A stretch of DNA of 64,000 bases from Candidatus Coprovivens excrementavium (GCA_944363975.1 CALVVU010000004.1:174118-238117), one strand, 5' to 3'; positions 26,010 through 36,143 are shown, numbered from the stretch's first letter. The notes: generated from the letters alone by a model not told the origin. Made by a program: numbers and translations.

Positions 26010-26912
26010 ATGAATATTAATTTTGAACTATATCGTGTTTTCTACATTGTTGCAACACTTGGCAATATTACCAAAGCTAGTCAAAAGCTTATGATTAGTC
26101 AACCAGCCGTAACAAAGCAAATAAAAGCTCTAGAAGAACAATTAGGTGGTGAATTATTTATTCGTACTAAAAGAGGTGTTATTCTTACTGAAAATGGTCG
26201 AGAAATATACAACTACATAAAACAAGGAATGAATTATTTCGAAGCTGCTGAACTTCAATTTACCAATTTAAAAAAATTAGAAACCGGAACAGTCAAAATA
26301 GGTATCAGCACAACTCTGTGTCGTCTTTTTCTTTTAAAATATCTTGACCAATTCCATAAACAGTATCCAAACGTTGCCATTCAAGTTTTTACCGATCCAA
26401 GTAAGATAATGCGCAAAATGTTAAAAGATGGAACTATCGATATTTTAATTGCCAAAGAAAGCGATAAAGAAGATGACGATCTTGAAATATATCGTCTAGG
26501 CGAACTTAATCAATGCTTTATTGCATCTTCTCATTTTCAAGAATTAAAAAATTATACAATTTCTTTAAGTGATTTAAACAACTATCCACTATTATTCCCA
26601 AAAAGTCCTTCAACAACAAGAGAACACTTTGATAATTTTTGTCAACAAAACAACATTAAAATGTCTACTAAAATAGAAATAGCTTCTGCCAATCTATTAG
26701 AAGATTTTGTTAAAATTGGTTTAGGTATCGGTCTAGTAACTAAAGAATTTGCCGTTAGCAAAGCTAAAAATAACGAATTCTTTATCGTCAAAACAAAACC
26801 AACAATTCCAAGTATTCCTTTTTCTTTAATAACTCTTAAAAATTCTTTTCATAGTTTTGGAGCCAACAAACTCATTGAAATGATAAAAAAAGATATAAAA
26901 ACTAAAAATTAA
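26010..26912 (+). CDS. LysR-family transcriptional regulator
   Basis: 300 aa. The N-terminal winged HTH (residues 1-60) reads LYRVFYIVATLGNITKASQK then SQPAVTKQIKALEEQLG and FIRTKRGVILTENG, a textbook LysR domain. The rest is the periplasmic-binding-like effector domain (VKIGISTTLCRLFLLKYL onward). Effector unknown. It is the only obvious DNA-binding regulator in the window apart from the sigma factor. It is divergent from the PHP phosphoesterase and convergent with ruvB. Confidence 0.93.
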   Translation: MNINFELYRVFYIVATLGNITKASQKLMISQPAVTKQIKALEEQLGGELFIRTKRGVILTENGREIYNYIKQGMNYFEAAELQFTNLKKLETGTVKIGISTTLCRLFLLKYLDQFHKQYPNVAIQVFTDPSKIMRKMLKDGTIDILIAKESDKEDDDLEIYRLGELNQCFIASSHFQELKNYTISLSDLNNYPLLFPKSPSTTREHFDNFCQQNNIKMSTKIEIASANLLEDFVKIGLGIGLVTKEFAVSKAKNNEFFIVKTKPTIPSIPFSLITLKNSFHSFGANKLIEMIKKDIKTKN

Positions 26913-26932
26913 TCAGTTTTTATATCTTTTTA
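26886..26932. terminator. Bidirectional terminator between lysR and ruvB
   Basis: AAAAAGATATAAAAACT and AGTTTTTATATCTTTTT form a 17-base perfect stem between convergent genes. Confidence 0.9.
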
Positions 26933-27931
26933 TTTATTATCATACTCAATATTTAAATGACGATAAGCTTTCTCAGTTGCCACACGTCCTCGCGGTGTAC
27001 GTTTAACAAATCCTTCTTGTAATAAATATGGTTCAACAACATCTTCAATCGTTGTTACTTCTTCACCTATACTTGTTGCAACTGTTTGAGCACCTACTGG
27101 ACCACCATTAAACTTTGTAATTAAAGCTTCCAAATATTGAATATCAATTTGATCTAATCCGTCTTCATCTACTTTCAGTCTACTTAACGAAGTTTTCGTA
27201 ATTTCTTCATCAATAGTATCTTGATCAAAGACTAAAGCAAAATCTCTAACCCTCTTAAATAATCGATTAGCAATACGTGGAGTTTTTCTACTTCTTCTAG
27301 CCAACTCCCAAGCAGCTTCTTCCATAATTGGCATTCCTAAAACTTTACTCGTACGATTAATTATTTGAAACAACTCTTCATCTGTATAATAATTTAACTT
27401 TGCTGTTATTCCAAAACGATCTCGTAATGGTGCTGAAATATCACCAGCCCTTGTCGTAGCTCCAACTAATGTAAAAGGAGGTAAATCAATACGTAAATTT
27501 CTTGATGTCCCATCTCCATTTGCAATTACAATATCCAAAACAAAATCTTCCATAGCTGGATACAATATTTCTTCAATATACCTTGGAATACGATGAATTT
27601 CATCAATAAATAAAACATCTCCTGGTTCCAATTGTGAAAGAATCGCTGCTAAATCTCCGCTTTTTTCAATCGATGGTCCAGAAGCAGTTTTTATATTTGT
27701 TCCCATTTCATGAGCAATAATATGAGCTAAAGTTGTTTTACCTAAACCAGGAGGACCATATAACAAAACATGATCCAATACTTCATCACGCATTTTACAA
27801 GCTTTAATAAATACTTTTAAATTCTCCTTTATATCAGTCTGACCAACATACTCTTCTAAAGAAGAAGGTCTAATAGATTGATCAAAAGAATCTAATTCTT
27901 CCTTTTTCGCTCCATCAACTATTCTGCCCAT
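26930..27931 (-). CDS. ruvB: Holliday-junction branch-migration ATPase RuvB
   Basis: AAA+ motor that, with RuvA, drives branch migration. Walker A is [12 protein letters not shown], Walker B LFIDEIHR, sensor 1 GATTRAGD, and the C-terminal winged helix contains [17 protein letters not shown]. Length 333 aa is standard. AGGAGG precedes the ATG. It overlaps the HAD nucleotidase gene by 17 bases, which in turn lies four bases from ruvA, so ruvA-HAD-ruvB are one unit with an inserted gene. Confidence 0.97.
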   Translation of the reverse strand: MGRIVDGAKKEELDSFDQSIRPSSLEEYVGQTDIKENLKVFIKACKMRDEVLDHVLLYGPPGLGKTTLAHIIAHEMGTNIKTASGPSIEKSGDLAAILSQLEPGDVLFIDEIHRIPRYIEEILYPAMEDFVLDIVIANGDGTSRNLRIDLPPFTLVGATTRAGDISAPLRDRFGITAKLNYYTDEELFQIINRTSKVLGMPIMEEAAWELARRSRKTPRIANRLFKRVRDFALVFDQDTIDEEITKTSLSRLKVDEDGLDQIDIQYLEALITKFNGGPVGAQTVATSIGEEVTTIEDVVEPYLLQEGFVKRTPRGRVATEKAYRHLNIEYDNK

Positions 27932-28499
27932 TACTATTAACCTCCTTTATATAGTCATATATATCATCCCATGATTCTATTCGACGAAAATCTTTTTCAT
28001 CCCTATTAAATTCTGTTCCTTTTAATACACATAATATACCTTCTGAAGAAACTTCTATTACATTCTTAACATCATTATCAATAAATATATCTATTTGATA
28101 ATTACTACAAATTTCATCTTTATGTTCTCCTCCAAGAATCAACTTATGATACCTAAATCCCATATTTTTAAGCCATTTTTTAGTTTTTAACATTGTCTTT
28201 AAATCTTTTTGTCTTCTAGTAATAAATATAATTTGATGTCCTTCTTGATATAACTTATTAATATTCAGAACAGCTCCTTCAACAGGCTCTAAAGATGAAA
28301 AGAACTTTCCACTACGTACTTCTTTCATAAACCCATCTAAATCTAAGACAGTCCAATAAAACATCTCCATAAAAGAATAAGCATTCTTATTTTTTAAACC
28401 ACGACCTCTAACATGTTCCTTATCATAACGTAAAGCTTCTTCAATTAATTTTTTATTAGTCTTTGCTATTGTATCATCTATATCTATCCCTATTCTCAT
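27915..28499 (-). CDS. HAD-superfamily 5' nucleotidase-like protein
   Basis: 194 aa. HAD motif I is [11 protein letters not shown] (DxDxT), motif II FITRRQ, a conserved Lys in LGGEHKDEI, and motif IV is IDIFIDND. It matches the NT5C-type 5'(3')-deoxyribonucleotidase group of small HAD phosphatases. Substrate inferred only. It is sandwiched between ruvA and ruvB, which are normally adjacent, so co-expression with recombination genes is assured, though a functional link is not shown. Confidence 0.8.
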   Translation of the reverse strand: MRIGIDIDDTIAKTNKKLIEEALRYDKEHVRGRGLKNKNAYSFMEMFYWTVLDLDGFMKEVRSGKFFSSLEPVEGAVLNINKLYQEGHQIIFITRRQKDLKTMLKTKKWLKNMGFRYHKLILGGEHKDEICSNYQIDIFIDNDVKNVIEVSSEGILCVLKGTEFNRDEKDFRRIESWDDIYDYIKEVNSNGQNS

Positions 28500-28503
28500 A
28501 CCA

Positions 28504-29055
28504 CTACCTCATCAACAATTTCAAAGCATCCTTAATTTGTTGTTCAATAGGTAATGAAGCATCAACTTGTGGTAATATTTTTTTAATATCACCTTTTTTA
28601 TATCCTAAACTATCTAATACTGCCATCAACTCATCCAAGCCATCATTTGTAAATAAATCATCATTACGTACTAATTTACCTTTTAAATCTAAGATAATTT
28701 GACGAGCCACTTTATCACCTATTTTTGGAAACTTTGTTAAATATAAAATATTTTCTCGTTCAATAGCATCATAAATACCATCAACCGGACTAGCTAAAAT
28801 TGGTAAAGCTAACTTAGGTCCTACCCCTTTAACATTAATTAAACGTAAAAACAAATCTCTTTCTTGTTCACTTCTAAAACCATATAATGTATATTCTTCT
28901 TCTCTAATATGATTATATATAAAAACTTTATACTCTTTTTCCTCTTGGTAAACATATGGATTAGGTACATAAATTAAAAATCCTACCCCATTATTTTCTA
29001 AACTAATATAATTAGGACCATATGCCGTAACTATTCCTTTTATATAATTAAACAT
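28504..29055 (-). CDS. ruvA: Holliday-junction binding protein RuvA
   Basis: 183 aa. OB-fold N-terminal domain (MFNYIKGIVTAYGPNYISLE), two helix-hairpin-helix motifs (INVKGVGPKLALPIL and LTKFPKIGDKVARQIILDLK) and a C-terminal three-helix domain that contacts RuvB. Slightly shorter than the usual 190-205 aa. First gene of ruvA-HAD-ruvB. Confidence 0.95.
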   Translation of the reverse strand: MFNYIKGIVTAYGPNYISLENNGVGFLIYVPNPYVYQEEKEYKVFIYNHIREEEYTLYGFRSEQERDLFLRLINVKGVGPKLALPILASPVDGIYDAIERENILYLTKFPKIGDKVARQIILDLKGKLVRNDDLFTNDGLDELMAVLDSLGYKKGDIKKILPQVDASLPIEQQIKDALKLLMR

Positions 29056-29103
29056 TTTCCCACATCCTCAAAAATAAGTATAGCATACATTTGTACTTAT
29101 TAA

Positions 29104-29130
29104 AAGAAAAAGTATATATTTCTATATACT
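29104..29130 (-). terminator. Terminator after the gene at 29122
   Basis: AGTATATA, loop, TATATACT, then TTTTTCTTTT on the minus strand, overlapping the stop codon. Confidence 0.7.
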
Positions 29131-30153
29131 ATACTCAAACAAATAATCACTATTTTTTATTGTTTTATTATCTTCAATCTTAAATCTAAATTCTATATCA
29201 ACATCAGCTTCAATATCAGTAGATTGCTTCGTATCATAATCAAAAACTGTATATATATGATTATTAAATTTAAGAACTAAAAACTCTCCTTCTACCAAAT
29301 ACGTACCTTTATAATAATCTCCTGCCTGATCTAAAGTAATATATGTATAAAATATAGCTTCGCCATTTTCACTCAAGTTAATATAACTTTTCTTTTTTGA
29401 AGGACATCCACTACTTAAATAACACTCTTTTAATTCATACTTTCCTTTATTTAAATTTAAATCTTCTATTACTTTAACAACTTCCTCTTCATCAGCCTTA
29501 TTTTTTTTAACTAAGCTATTCTCTTGAGCAATCTTAATTATTTGTTTATCTTCCCATACATTAATAATCCCATAATAATCAATATCATTAGAATTATACT
29601 CTATTACATGTAATCCACCAAATAAAGAATCTACTAAGCATTCATTATCTATACAAACAAGCTCTTTGTCATCTAATATTAAAGTAGAATTATTTTCTAC
29701 TTCAAATTTAATATTCCTTTTTAATCCTAAACTACTTTTATATCCATCTCTATTTTCAACGTTAATCTCTTTATAACTAAAGTCTTTTCTTTCAACTAGA
29801 TTAGTTATACCTTCTTCTTTAAAAACAATATCATCACTTGAGACCTTACTATTTCCATAATAAAAAATTCCAATAAAATCATCTAAAGACATTTCATCAC
29901 TATAATACAAATAATATATATTTTTTAGATTACCTTTATCATACATTAATTTAATAACTTTACTAAAATCTTGATAGGTTAAGTCACTATCATTTTCTAA
30001 ATCTTCATACACTTCTTTATACTGGCCTTTATTAAAAATCTCCGTATAAAAATTCACTTTATTTTCATCATAATAAGCATAGCAATATATTAAATATACC
30101 AAAAATAAAACAAAGAAAAACAAAGAAAAAGTTATTATTAAAGTAATAAACAT
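29122..30153 (-). CDS. Hypothetical exported/anchored protein
   Basis: 343 aa with an N-terminal TM helix (TLIITFSLFFFVLFLVYLIYCYAYY). The remainder is extracytoplasmic and beta-rich, with Cys at CIDNECLV and a later CYLSSGCPS. The C-terminal part (GEAIFYTYITLDQAGDYYKG, then FLVLKFNNHIYTVFDYD) resembles lipocalin-like or 'YxxG' strand repeats in secreted Firmicute proteins, but I cannot name a family. It lies upstream of ruvA and downstream of the UbiB-like gene. Confidence 0.45.
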   Translation of the reverse strand: MFITLIITFSLFFFVLFLVYLIYCYAYYDENKVNFYTEIFNKGQYKEVYEDLENDSDLTYQDFSKVIKLMYDKGNLKNIYYLYYSDEMSLDDFIGIFYYGNSKVSSDDIVFKEEGITNLVERKDFSYKEINVENRDGYKSSLGLKRNIKFEVENNSTLILDDKELVCIDNECLVDSLFGGLHVIEYNSNDIDYYGIINVWEDKQIIKIAQENSLVKKNKADEEEVVKVIEDLNLNKGKYELKECYLSSGCPSKKKSYINLSENGEAIFYTYITLDQAGDYYKGTYLVEGEFLVLKFNNHIYTVFDYDTKQSTDIEADVDIEFRFKIEDNKTIKNSDYLFEYSI

Positions 30154-30186
30154 ATTCTGATCTGTTTTTATAATATCACACTCTCT

Positions 30187-31773
30187 CTATTTTCTCCTAT
30201 TCAATTTATCAAAATACATCTTGATAAATAACCATACTGTAAATATAAAACCTACAGCAACATAAATATAAAACAAAAATCTTTGATCTGTAGTCTCTAA
30301 ACCATTAGAGACCATTAAAGATGCTCCTAAAATAAAAGCGACATCCAAAAAACATACTACAATACGATGAATCATTTTTTCAAAGCGATCTAACGCCTTC
30401 CAAGCATCTGTTATCTCAATGTTAAATTTTGTTTCTCCACGAACCATATCCTTGAATAATTTGTGCAAGTCATTCGGTAATCTATTTAAGCTAAGTAAAG
30501 AATTAATCCCATGAGCTATCTCCTTATTTAGACGCTCTTTCGTAAGATACTCTTTTATATTACCATTTCGAATTCTATTTTCAAAAACTTCCATCAAATT
30601 AATATCAGGACTTACAATTTCTAATGTTCCCTCCAATACAACAATTCCTCTAACTAACATCGTTATATCTTCAGGCAAAGTAATACCATTATCACCTAAC
30701 AAAGTCAAAAGTTCATTAGCAAACTTTGTTATATTAATATCTTTAATACCAACAGTTTTATTTTTATCTAATATCACTTGCAACTCATGGCATAAGCGAT
30801 AATGATTAACTTCATACTTAGCTTCGCCTAAAGTTAACAAAATACGTTCAACTTCCTTAATATCATCATTAAAAATTGCAATAATACATTTTTCAAGCAA
30901 ATCTTTATTTCGATTATTTAACCTTCCCATCATCCCAAAATCAATATAAGCAATTTTACCATCTGTTATAATTATATTATCAGGATGGGGATCAGCATGA
31001 AAATAGCCGACATCAATTGCTTGATAAATATAATTATTCGCCAACTTATTAGCAATCTCTTTTAAATCATATCCAGCATCGATTATTTCATCAATTTGGC
31101 TTATATTAAATCCCTCAATATATTCCATAACTAAAACTTTTTCAGTTGTTAAATTACTAAATACTTTTGGAACTTTTATATATTTTATATCTTTATTTTC
31201 ATGTTTAAATTCTTTAATATGTTCAGCTTCCGTTAAAAAATTCATCTCTTCTAACGTCGTATTTAATAATTCATCTAAAACATTATCAAATGAAATAATA
31301 TCTTTAAAAAACTTCTGGACTTGTAAAACATGAAGCGCTTTTTTTAATACTCTAATATCAGCAATCATTTTTTCTTTAATATTTCTTCTTTGAACTTTAA
31401 TAACAACTTCCTGTCCATCTTGTAAAATAGCCTTATGAACTTGGGCGATTGAAGCACTACCAATTGGATGACGATTTATACTGCGAAACAATAAAAACAA
31501 CGGCTTATCATATTCTTCTTTCAAAATATCTAAAATCTCTTGATATGGCATTGGTGAAACTTCAGTCCTAAGTTTACTAAGTTCATCAACATATTCTCGT
31601 GATAACATATCTGGTCTATTAGATAAAATCTGCCCTATTTTAACATAAGTAGGCCCAAGTTCCTCTAATATTTTTCTAAATTTAGCTGGTGTCATCTCAG
31701 AAAAAATATCATTTCTTCGTAATATTCCCACTATTTCCATTAATCTCTTTTTTCCACTGATATTTTCTTCCAT
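30187..31773 (-). CDS. UbiB/ABC1-family atypical kinase
   Basis: 528 aa. Family features: KIGQILSNRPDML (the KxGQ motif), VKVQRRNI (ATP-binding Lys), VMEYIEGFN, YFHADPHPDN (catalytic loop) and YIDFGMMG. Two TM helices end the protein (VVCFLDVAFILGASLMV and FLFYIYVAVGFIFTVWLF). Relatives support isoprenoid-lipid or quinone metabolism through ATPase activity. No ubiquinone genes are visible and the organism looks fermentative, so the lipid is unknown. The ATG at 31773 follows GGTGG; another is four codons upstream. The phasin-like gene is next to it, a frequent pairing in Firmicutes. Confidence 0.9.
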   Translation of the reverse strand: MEENISGKKRLMEIVGILRRNDIFSEMTPAKFRKILEELGPTYVKIGQILSNRPDMLSREYVDELSKLRTEVSPMPYQEILDILKEEYDKPLFLLFRSINRHPIGSASIAQVHKAILQDGQEVVIKVQRRNIKEKMIADIRVLKKALHVLQVQKFFKDIISFDNVLDELLNTTLEEMNFLTEAEHIKEFKHENKDIKYIKVPKVFSNLTTEKVLVMEYIEGFNISQIDEIIDAGYDLKEIANKLANNYIYQAIDVGYFHADPHPDNIIITDGKIAYIDFGMMGRLNNRNKDLLEKCIIAIFNDDIKEVERILLTLGEAKYEVNHYRLCHELQVILDKNKTVGIKDINITKFANELLTLLGDNGITLPEDITMLVRGIVVLEGTLEIVSPDINLMEVFENRIRNGNIKEYLTKERLNKEIAHGINSLLSLNRLPNDLHKLFKDMVRGETKFNIEITDAWKALDRFEKMIHRIVVCFLDVAFILGASLMVSNGLETTDQRFLFYIYVAVGFIFTVWLFIKMYFDKLNRRK

Positions 31774-31837
31774 AGATACCACCATCTCTCCTAGTTTCTA
31801 TATCCTACTATTTATAATTATACCATATTTAATAAAC

Positions 31838-31872
31838 AAAAAAAGTAAAAAGCCTATACCTTTTTACTTTTC
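31838..31872 (-). terminator. Terminator after the phasin-like gene
   Basis: AGTAAAAAG, loop, CTTTTTACTT, then seven T residues on the minus strand. It lies over the end of the gene at 31864. Confidence 0.8.
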
Positions 31873-32175
31873 TTCTTTATTACTTTTTTTATTTACTTTA
31901 ATACTTTTTAAAATTTCCTCTTTATCTTCATCTGACATATTGCTAATAGCATCAATTATATCTTCCTTTTTATTAGAATTTACATTAACAACAGTCACTC
32001 TTTCTTTCATTGCTTCATTAATATTATGTTTTAACTCTTCATTAGCTATTACACCTTTTTCATATAACTCCTTACCACGTGTATATAAACTATCTTTAAC
32101 ATCTTTCATTTTTTCATTAGTCTCAGCCAAAGCTCCCAATCCCATAAATAATACAGTTTTTAAATCTTCTTTCAT
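31864..32175 (-). CDS. Phasin-like coiled-coil protein
   Basis: 103 aa. A short hydrophobic N-terminus (TVLFMGLGALAETNEKMKDV) is followed by a continuous amphipathic helix and a charged C-terminus with SDEDKEEI. This profile matches the small phasin-family or PHA-granule-like proteins that sit before UbiB-type kinases in many Clostridia and Bacilli. No enzymatic motif. Strong GGAG ribosome site upstream of the ATG. Confidence 0.6.
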   Translation of the reverse strand: MKEDLKTVLFMGLGALAETNEKMKDVKDSLYTRGKELYEKGVIANEELKHNINEAMKERVTVVNVNSNKKEDIIDAISNMSDEDKEEILKSIKVNKKSNKEEK

Positions 32176-32214
32176 AAAATCTCCTCCTATAATTATTATA
32201 TCATAAAAAGAGAA

Positions 32215-33345
32215 TTAAAGTCTTGTATATTTTCTACGCCATAACAATATAATAACAATTACCAATAGAATACTAGAAAATATTATATATTTATAAAACG
32301 AATCACTAGTTTCAGGATTATCATCATCCAAATCCTGATCTATCTCTGGAACTACATCTTTTACAACAATTGTTTCACCACTCATAACATAATCATCACA
32401 ATAAACTTCATAATATATTTGATCTTCATTATTTAAATTTGTAATATCTAAACTATCTGCATCACCTAAATAAGTAAGTATTCTTAAATTTCGAAGATGA
32501 ATATAAGAAAATTCACTATTATTCTTTTTAAAACGCAATTCTAATTTATGCTGTCCATCATCTTCAATAACATAATAATTTTTCTGATAAAAATCACTTT
32601 CATCTAATATGATTTCTTCTCCATCAAGATAAATTAATAACTCATCTTTACCATCTATACTACCATAATAAGGTCGAAAAAATAATTTACTCTCGAAATA
32701 TAAAATATCATTTTTATCAGCTTTAAAATTAAACGTTAATTTTTCCTCATAATCGTCATCTTTAAGCGAAAATTCATTTAATATCAAAACATCATCTTTA
32801 TATTCCCATACCGAGTCATTACCGATATCTGTCTTATTTACATCAACATATTTATACCATTTATTAGTAGCATAATTACCAGATGCACAATATCCTTCTA
32901 AAGTATAATTATTAGTTTTATCTGGTTTAATTTCAATATGAAAACCTTCATCAGCAGGTTCTAAATAAACATAATTACTTTTTGTCGAAGAAACAACCCA
33001 TCCATTAAACTTATACTTATCACTTTCAAACACTTCTTGATAAGTAGAAACAATAACTTTTGAATTATTTTCTACTTTATAACAACTATTTCTAGGTAAT
33101 CCACGATAATCAACATTGTCTTCGTCTCCAACCGCTGCCGTATAACATAAGTAAACCTCTTCTTCATAATTCATTGAAGCATCATGATAATCATAATCAG
33201 TAAGAATAGTTGCTTTATTCGGTATAAAATCATCAACTTTCAAATCATCAAATAAAAATATATCATCATAAGAATACGTTTTTAAGCCAATTAATAAAAC
33301 ACTAAACAACATTAATAGAAACAATAAAATAATTCTTCTTTTCAT
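32215..33345 (-). CDS. Surface protein with N-terminal signal and C-terminal TM anchor
   Basis: 376 aa. N-terminal signal peptide (IILLFLLMLFSVLLIGLKTY), a long extracytoplasmic region, an acidic Asp/Pro-rich stalk (VPEIDQDLDDDNPETSD), a TM helix (YIIFSSILLVIVIILLW) and the RRKYTRL cytosolic stop. The layout is that of a wall-spanning anchored protein without an LPxTG motif. The central region (about 190-290) looks like a carbohydrate-binding jelly roll. It begins the group that continues with the polymerase and Alg13/14-like genes to the right, so a role in surface polysaccharide display is possible. Confidence 0.5.
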   Translation of the reverse strand: MKRRIILLFLLMLFSVLLIGLKTYSYDDIFLFDDLKVDDFIPNKATILTDYDYHDASMNYEEEVYLCYTAAVGDEDNVDYRGLPRNSCYKVENNSKVIVSTYQEVFESDKYKFNGWVVSSTKSNYVYLEPADEGFHIEIKPDKTNNYTLEGYCASGNYATNKWYKYVDVNKTDIGNDSVWEYKDDVLILNEFSLKDDDYEEKLTFNFKADKNDILYFESKLFFRPYYGSIDGKDELLIYLDGEEIILDESDFYQKNYYVIEDDGQHKLELRFKKNNSEFSYIHLRNLRILTYLGDADSLDITNLNNEDQIYYEVYCDDYVMSGETIVVKDVVPEIDQDLDDDNPETSDSFYKYIIFSSILLVIVIILLWRRKYTRL

Positions 33346-33384
33346 AATACCATCCTATCTATTAGTATTATGAGTATTAAATCC

Positions 33385-35121
33385 TCATTTATTAAACCTT
33401 TTTTTACCAATTTTGTTATCACAAACAAGCAAAAAGGAAATAATTAATAAAACTCTAAAAAATAAAATATTATATATTGCATCAAAAGGTAATACTAATA
33501 TACATAATATAAATATACTAAACCAAATAATTTTATTTTTAACTTTTCGTTCCTTTATTATCCAAGAAAAACCTCCAACAGCTAATAAAATTACATATAT
33601 AACACCATATATTCCAACATCTAACCATAACTGAAATAAATAACTATGAGGATTCTTTTCTAAATAATTATAATCATAGCTAGATGCATAATAAGCAAAA
33701 GTATCTTTTCCCTGTCCTATGAAAAAACCATAATCGCTTAATATATGTAACGAATCAATATAATACCATAAACGATGAGTAACACTTTCTTTATCATATT
33801 TAATTAAATCTAATTGATGTATATAAGCATAAGGAATTAAAAGACTATTAATTAAATAATCTTCATTATTAATACTCATTGACTTTATCTTTAAGTCAGT
33901 TTTCTTATTTAAGTTATTAATTTTTATATAATAATACTCAGCTTCACTAGCTATCAAAGAAAATCTAATTATATTATTTTCAATCTTCGTATCAATAATT
34001 TCTTCCTGTGGATGCAACTTTTCTAAAAATCTTCTACATAAAGAAAAACTAACATTTGACCTATCATAAATATCCAATTCTAACTCTATTTTATACTCTA
34101 CTCCTTTTTGCAAAACAAAATCAGTCAATATAACTTGATTATTATTTAAGACATTATTAATTCTCAAAGGAATGGAAATTACATTTAATCCCGTCATTCC
34201 TATTACAAATATCATCATTATTAGTAAAAAATAATATAATAATCTCTTCTTATAAATTAATATAAACAATTTATATAGCAACAAATAAACTATATAACTA
34301 CAAACCAACCAAATAAGAAAAATAAAAATATTCAAATTAATCAAAAAATCTCTATATTTACCAACCATTATCAAAAGTGGTATTAAGCTAGCACTTATAT
34401 TAAGAATAATAATTTTAAAAAACTTCTTCTGCTTATAAAAAACTAAATAAATAACCAAAAATATTAGAGTAATAACTAATGCAATTGTTAACATTTTTGA
34501 AAAAGTAATCAAAAAACCTAAACAATTTATAAAAAATAAAAATTGATAAATATATCCATAATTATCATCATTATTCAGTTTAAATAAAGATATTAAAACA
34601 CTAATTGCAAATAATAAAGCCGAAGCATTACAATAATCAAAAGTTCCATAAAAACGATCAACACTATTTAAATAAGTATCTCCAAAATAAGCAAATATTC
34701 CCCATAATCCCATTATTTTAGGCCAAACCTGACAAATGAAAGGAATAAAAAAATACATAGTACTAATTATTAATATTGTAGTTAATAAAATATTTATCTT
34801 TTTTACAGTAACAAACCTTCTCATAACCAAAAGAGTAAGCGAAAAAATAAATTCTAAAATAATAAAGAAGATACTATTTTTAAACAAATAAACATTTTTA
34901 TTGAAGATATATGGTAAAAGATAAGAAATTGGTAAAAGAATAATTAATATATCCCAAAAGTCTATTTTAAAATTCTTCTTATTAAAAACGATAATTATTA
35001 AATCCAAAATCAAAAATAATAAACCTAAGCCAATGATTAATTCACTATTTCTAAACCATATAGGATTTATAATTAAAAAAATAATAAATAAAATAAATAA
35101 TAAATTAATAATCTTTTTCAT
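33385..35121 (-). CDS. O-antigen ligase/polymerase-like membrane protein (Wzy-like)
   Basis: 578 aa with about 12 TM segments and a large extracellular loop. The hallmark is NPHSYLFQLWLDVGIYG near the C-terminus, the conserved N-P-H-S/N loop of the O-antigen ligase/polymerase family, with GQGKDTFAYYASSYDYNYLE before it. Such enzymes polymerise or transfer lipid-linked glycans on the outer membrane face. An extra beta-rich domain of about 100 residues (about 330-430) is inserted in the loop and is unusual for the family. It overlaps the Alg13-like gene by 17 bases, so it is part of one polysaccharide operon. Confidence 0.75.
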   Translation of the reverse strand: MKKIINLLFILFIIFLIINPIWFRNSELIIGLGLLFLILDLIIIVFNKKNFKIDFWDILIILLPISYLLPYIFNKNVYLFKNSIFFIILEFIFSLTLLVMRRFVTVKKINILLTTILIISTMYFFIPFICQVWPKIMGLWGIFAYFGDTYLNSVDRFYGTFDYCNASALLFAISVLISLFKLNNDDNYGYIYQFLFFINCLGFLITFSKMLTIALVITLIFLVIYLVFYKQKKFFKIIILNISASLIPLLIMVGKYRDFLINLNIFIFLIWLVCSYIVYLLLYKLFILIYKKRLLYYFLLIMMIFVIGMTGLNVISIPLRINNVLNNNQVILTDFVLQKGVEYKIELELDIYDRSNVSFSLCRRFLEKLHPQEEIIDTKIENNIIRFSLIASEAEYYYIKINNLNKKTDLKIKSMSINNEDYLINSLLIPYAYIHQLDLIKYDKESVTHRLWYYIDSLHILSDYGFFIGQGKDTFAYYASSYDYNYLEKNPHSYLFQLWLDVGIYGVIYVILLAVGGFSWIIKERKVKNKIIWFSIFILCILVLPFDAIYNILFFRVLLIISFLLVCDNKIGKKRFNK

Positions 35122-35599
35122 TATTCTCTAATAATAGATTAATTTCATTTCCTATCTTATGAATAAAATCTAATTCCATCGAAAAATATTTTTTAAAAAT
35201 AAAATTGTCTATCCCTCTAATCATTTCTTCCAATTCTTTCTTATCATACGCTACTAAACATAACTTTCTATTACTCAAAAAATTAGCTATTTCAATTTGA
35301 TGATTATTAATATGTTCTCCATATTTTTTCAAACGAGGTACTACAATAACTTTCTTATTTAGTTGTAAAGCCTTAAATATTGTTCCACCTCCCCCATGAG
35401 TAACAATAACTCTTGCTTTTTTCATATAATAATCCATCTCTTCAAAAGATAAATAATCATATACCATTATATCTTGACGAAATCTATACTTAATATTGCC
35501 TTTTTGAACAACAATATCTTCTTTTAAATTCATTTCATTTATATAGTCAAATAAGCGACGAAAACTTTGCTTTTGTGTCCCTACAGTTACTAAAATCAT
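35105..35599 (-). CDS. Alg13-like/PssE-type glycosyltransferase subunit
   Basis: 164 aa, GT-B C-terminal half. Opening MILVTVGTQKQSFRRL and the nucleotide-sugar site VTHGGGGTIFKALQLNKK followed by VIVVPR are typical of Alg13/PssE/CpsG subunits, which carry the sugar-nucleotide binding half. It works with the membrane subunit encoded just before it; the ends of the two genes touch. Sugar specificity cannot be read from sequence. Confidence 0.88.
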   Translation of the reverse strand: MILVTVGTQKQSFRRLFDYINEMNLKEDIVVQKGNIKYRFRQDIMVYDYLSFEEMDYYMKKARVIVTHGGGGTIFKALQLNKKVIVVPRLKKYGEHINNHQIEIANFLSNRKLCLVAYDKKELEEMIRGIDNFIFKKYFSMELDFIHKIGNEINLLLENNEKDY

Positions 35600-36069
35600 T
35601 AATATATGCCCCCAATATACTTAGCTTTTGGAAATTCAATTAACAACTCGGGATGCTGCACAATAAAACAATCTGCTATTGGATAAACTAATTTTCCCGA
35701 CAAAGTAGGAGTTAAAACTCGATCATAAACCTCAACAAAAATAACTTTTTTTCTAAATAATTTAGCTAAATAACATAGCATTACACCTGTATGCGCTCCT
35801 GTTGTATAAACTAAATCTGGTTTATATTTAAAAAATAAATAAATATTTTTAAAAAAATTAAAACAACTAACTATAAAATAACGGACTGGATAATGTCTTG
35901 AACCATACAATAAGAATTCAACCTTAAATTTTTTTCTTAAATCTAGTGAAATCTTATTTCTTTCAGTTACTAAAACATAATTATAATTAATAAATAAAGA
36001 AGATAATTTCAATAACTCTGTTAAATGACCACCAGCACTCGCAACAAACATAACATTATATCTCTCCAT
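35599..36069 (-). CDS. Alg14-like/PssD-type glycosyltransferase subunit
   Basis: 156 aa. N-terminal Rossmann start NVMFVASAGGHLTELLKLS, hydrophobic segment FIVSCFNFFKNIYLFF for membrane association, then DLVYTTGAHTGVMLCYLAKLF and VEVYDR. It recruits the Alg13-like catalytic partner to the membrane to build a lipid-linked disaccharide. It starts the group of polysaccharide genes. The upstream gap holds the terminator of the Tad operon. Confidence 0.88.
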   Translation of the reverse strand: MERYNVMFVASAGGHLTELLKLSSLFINYNYVLVTERNKISLDLRKKFKVEFLLYGSRHYPVRYFIVSCFNFFKNIYLFFKYKPDLVYTTGAHTGVMLCYLAKLFRKKVIFVEVYDRVLTPTLSGKLVYPIADCFIVQHPELLIEFPKAKYIGGIY

Positions 36070-36143
36070 TTTATCACCTTATAATTATTATTAATATGGT
36101 CAAATTACTAAAAAAAATTCGTTTTTCATAAAAATTTGTGCAA

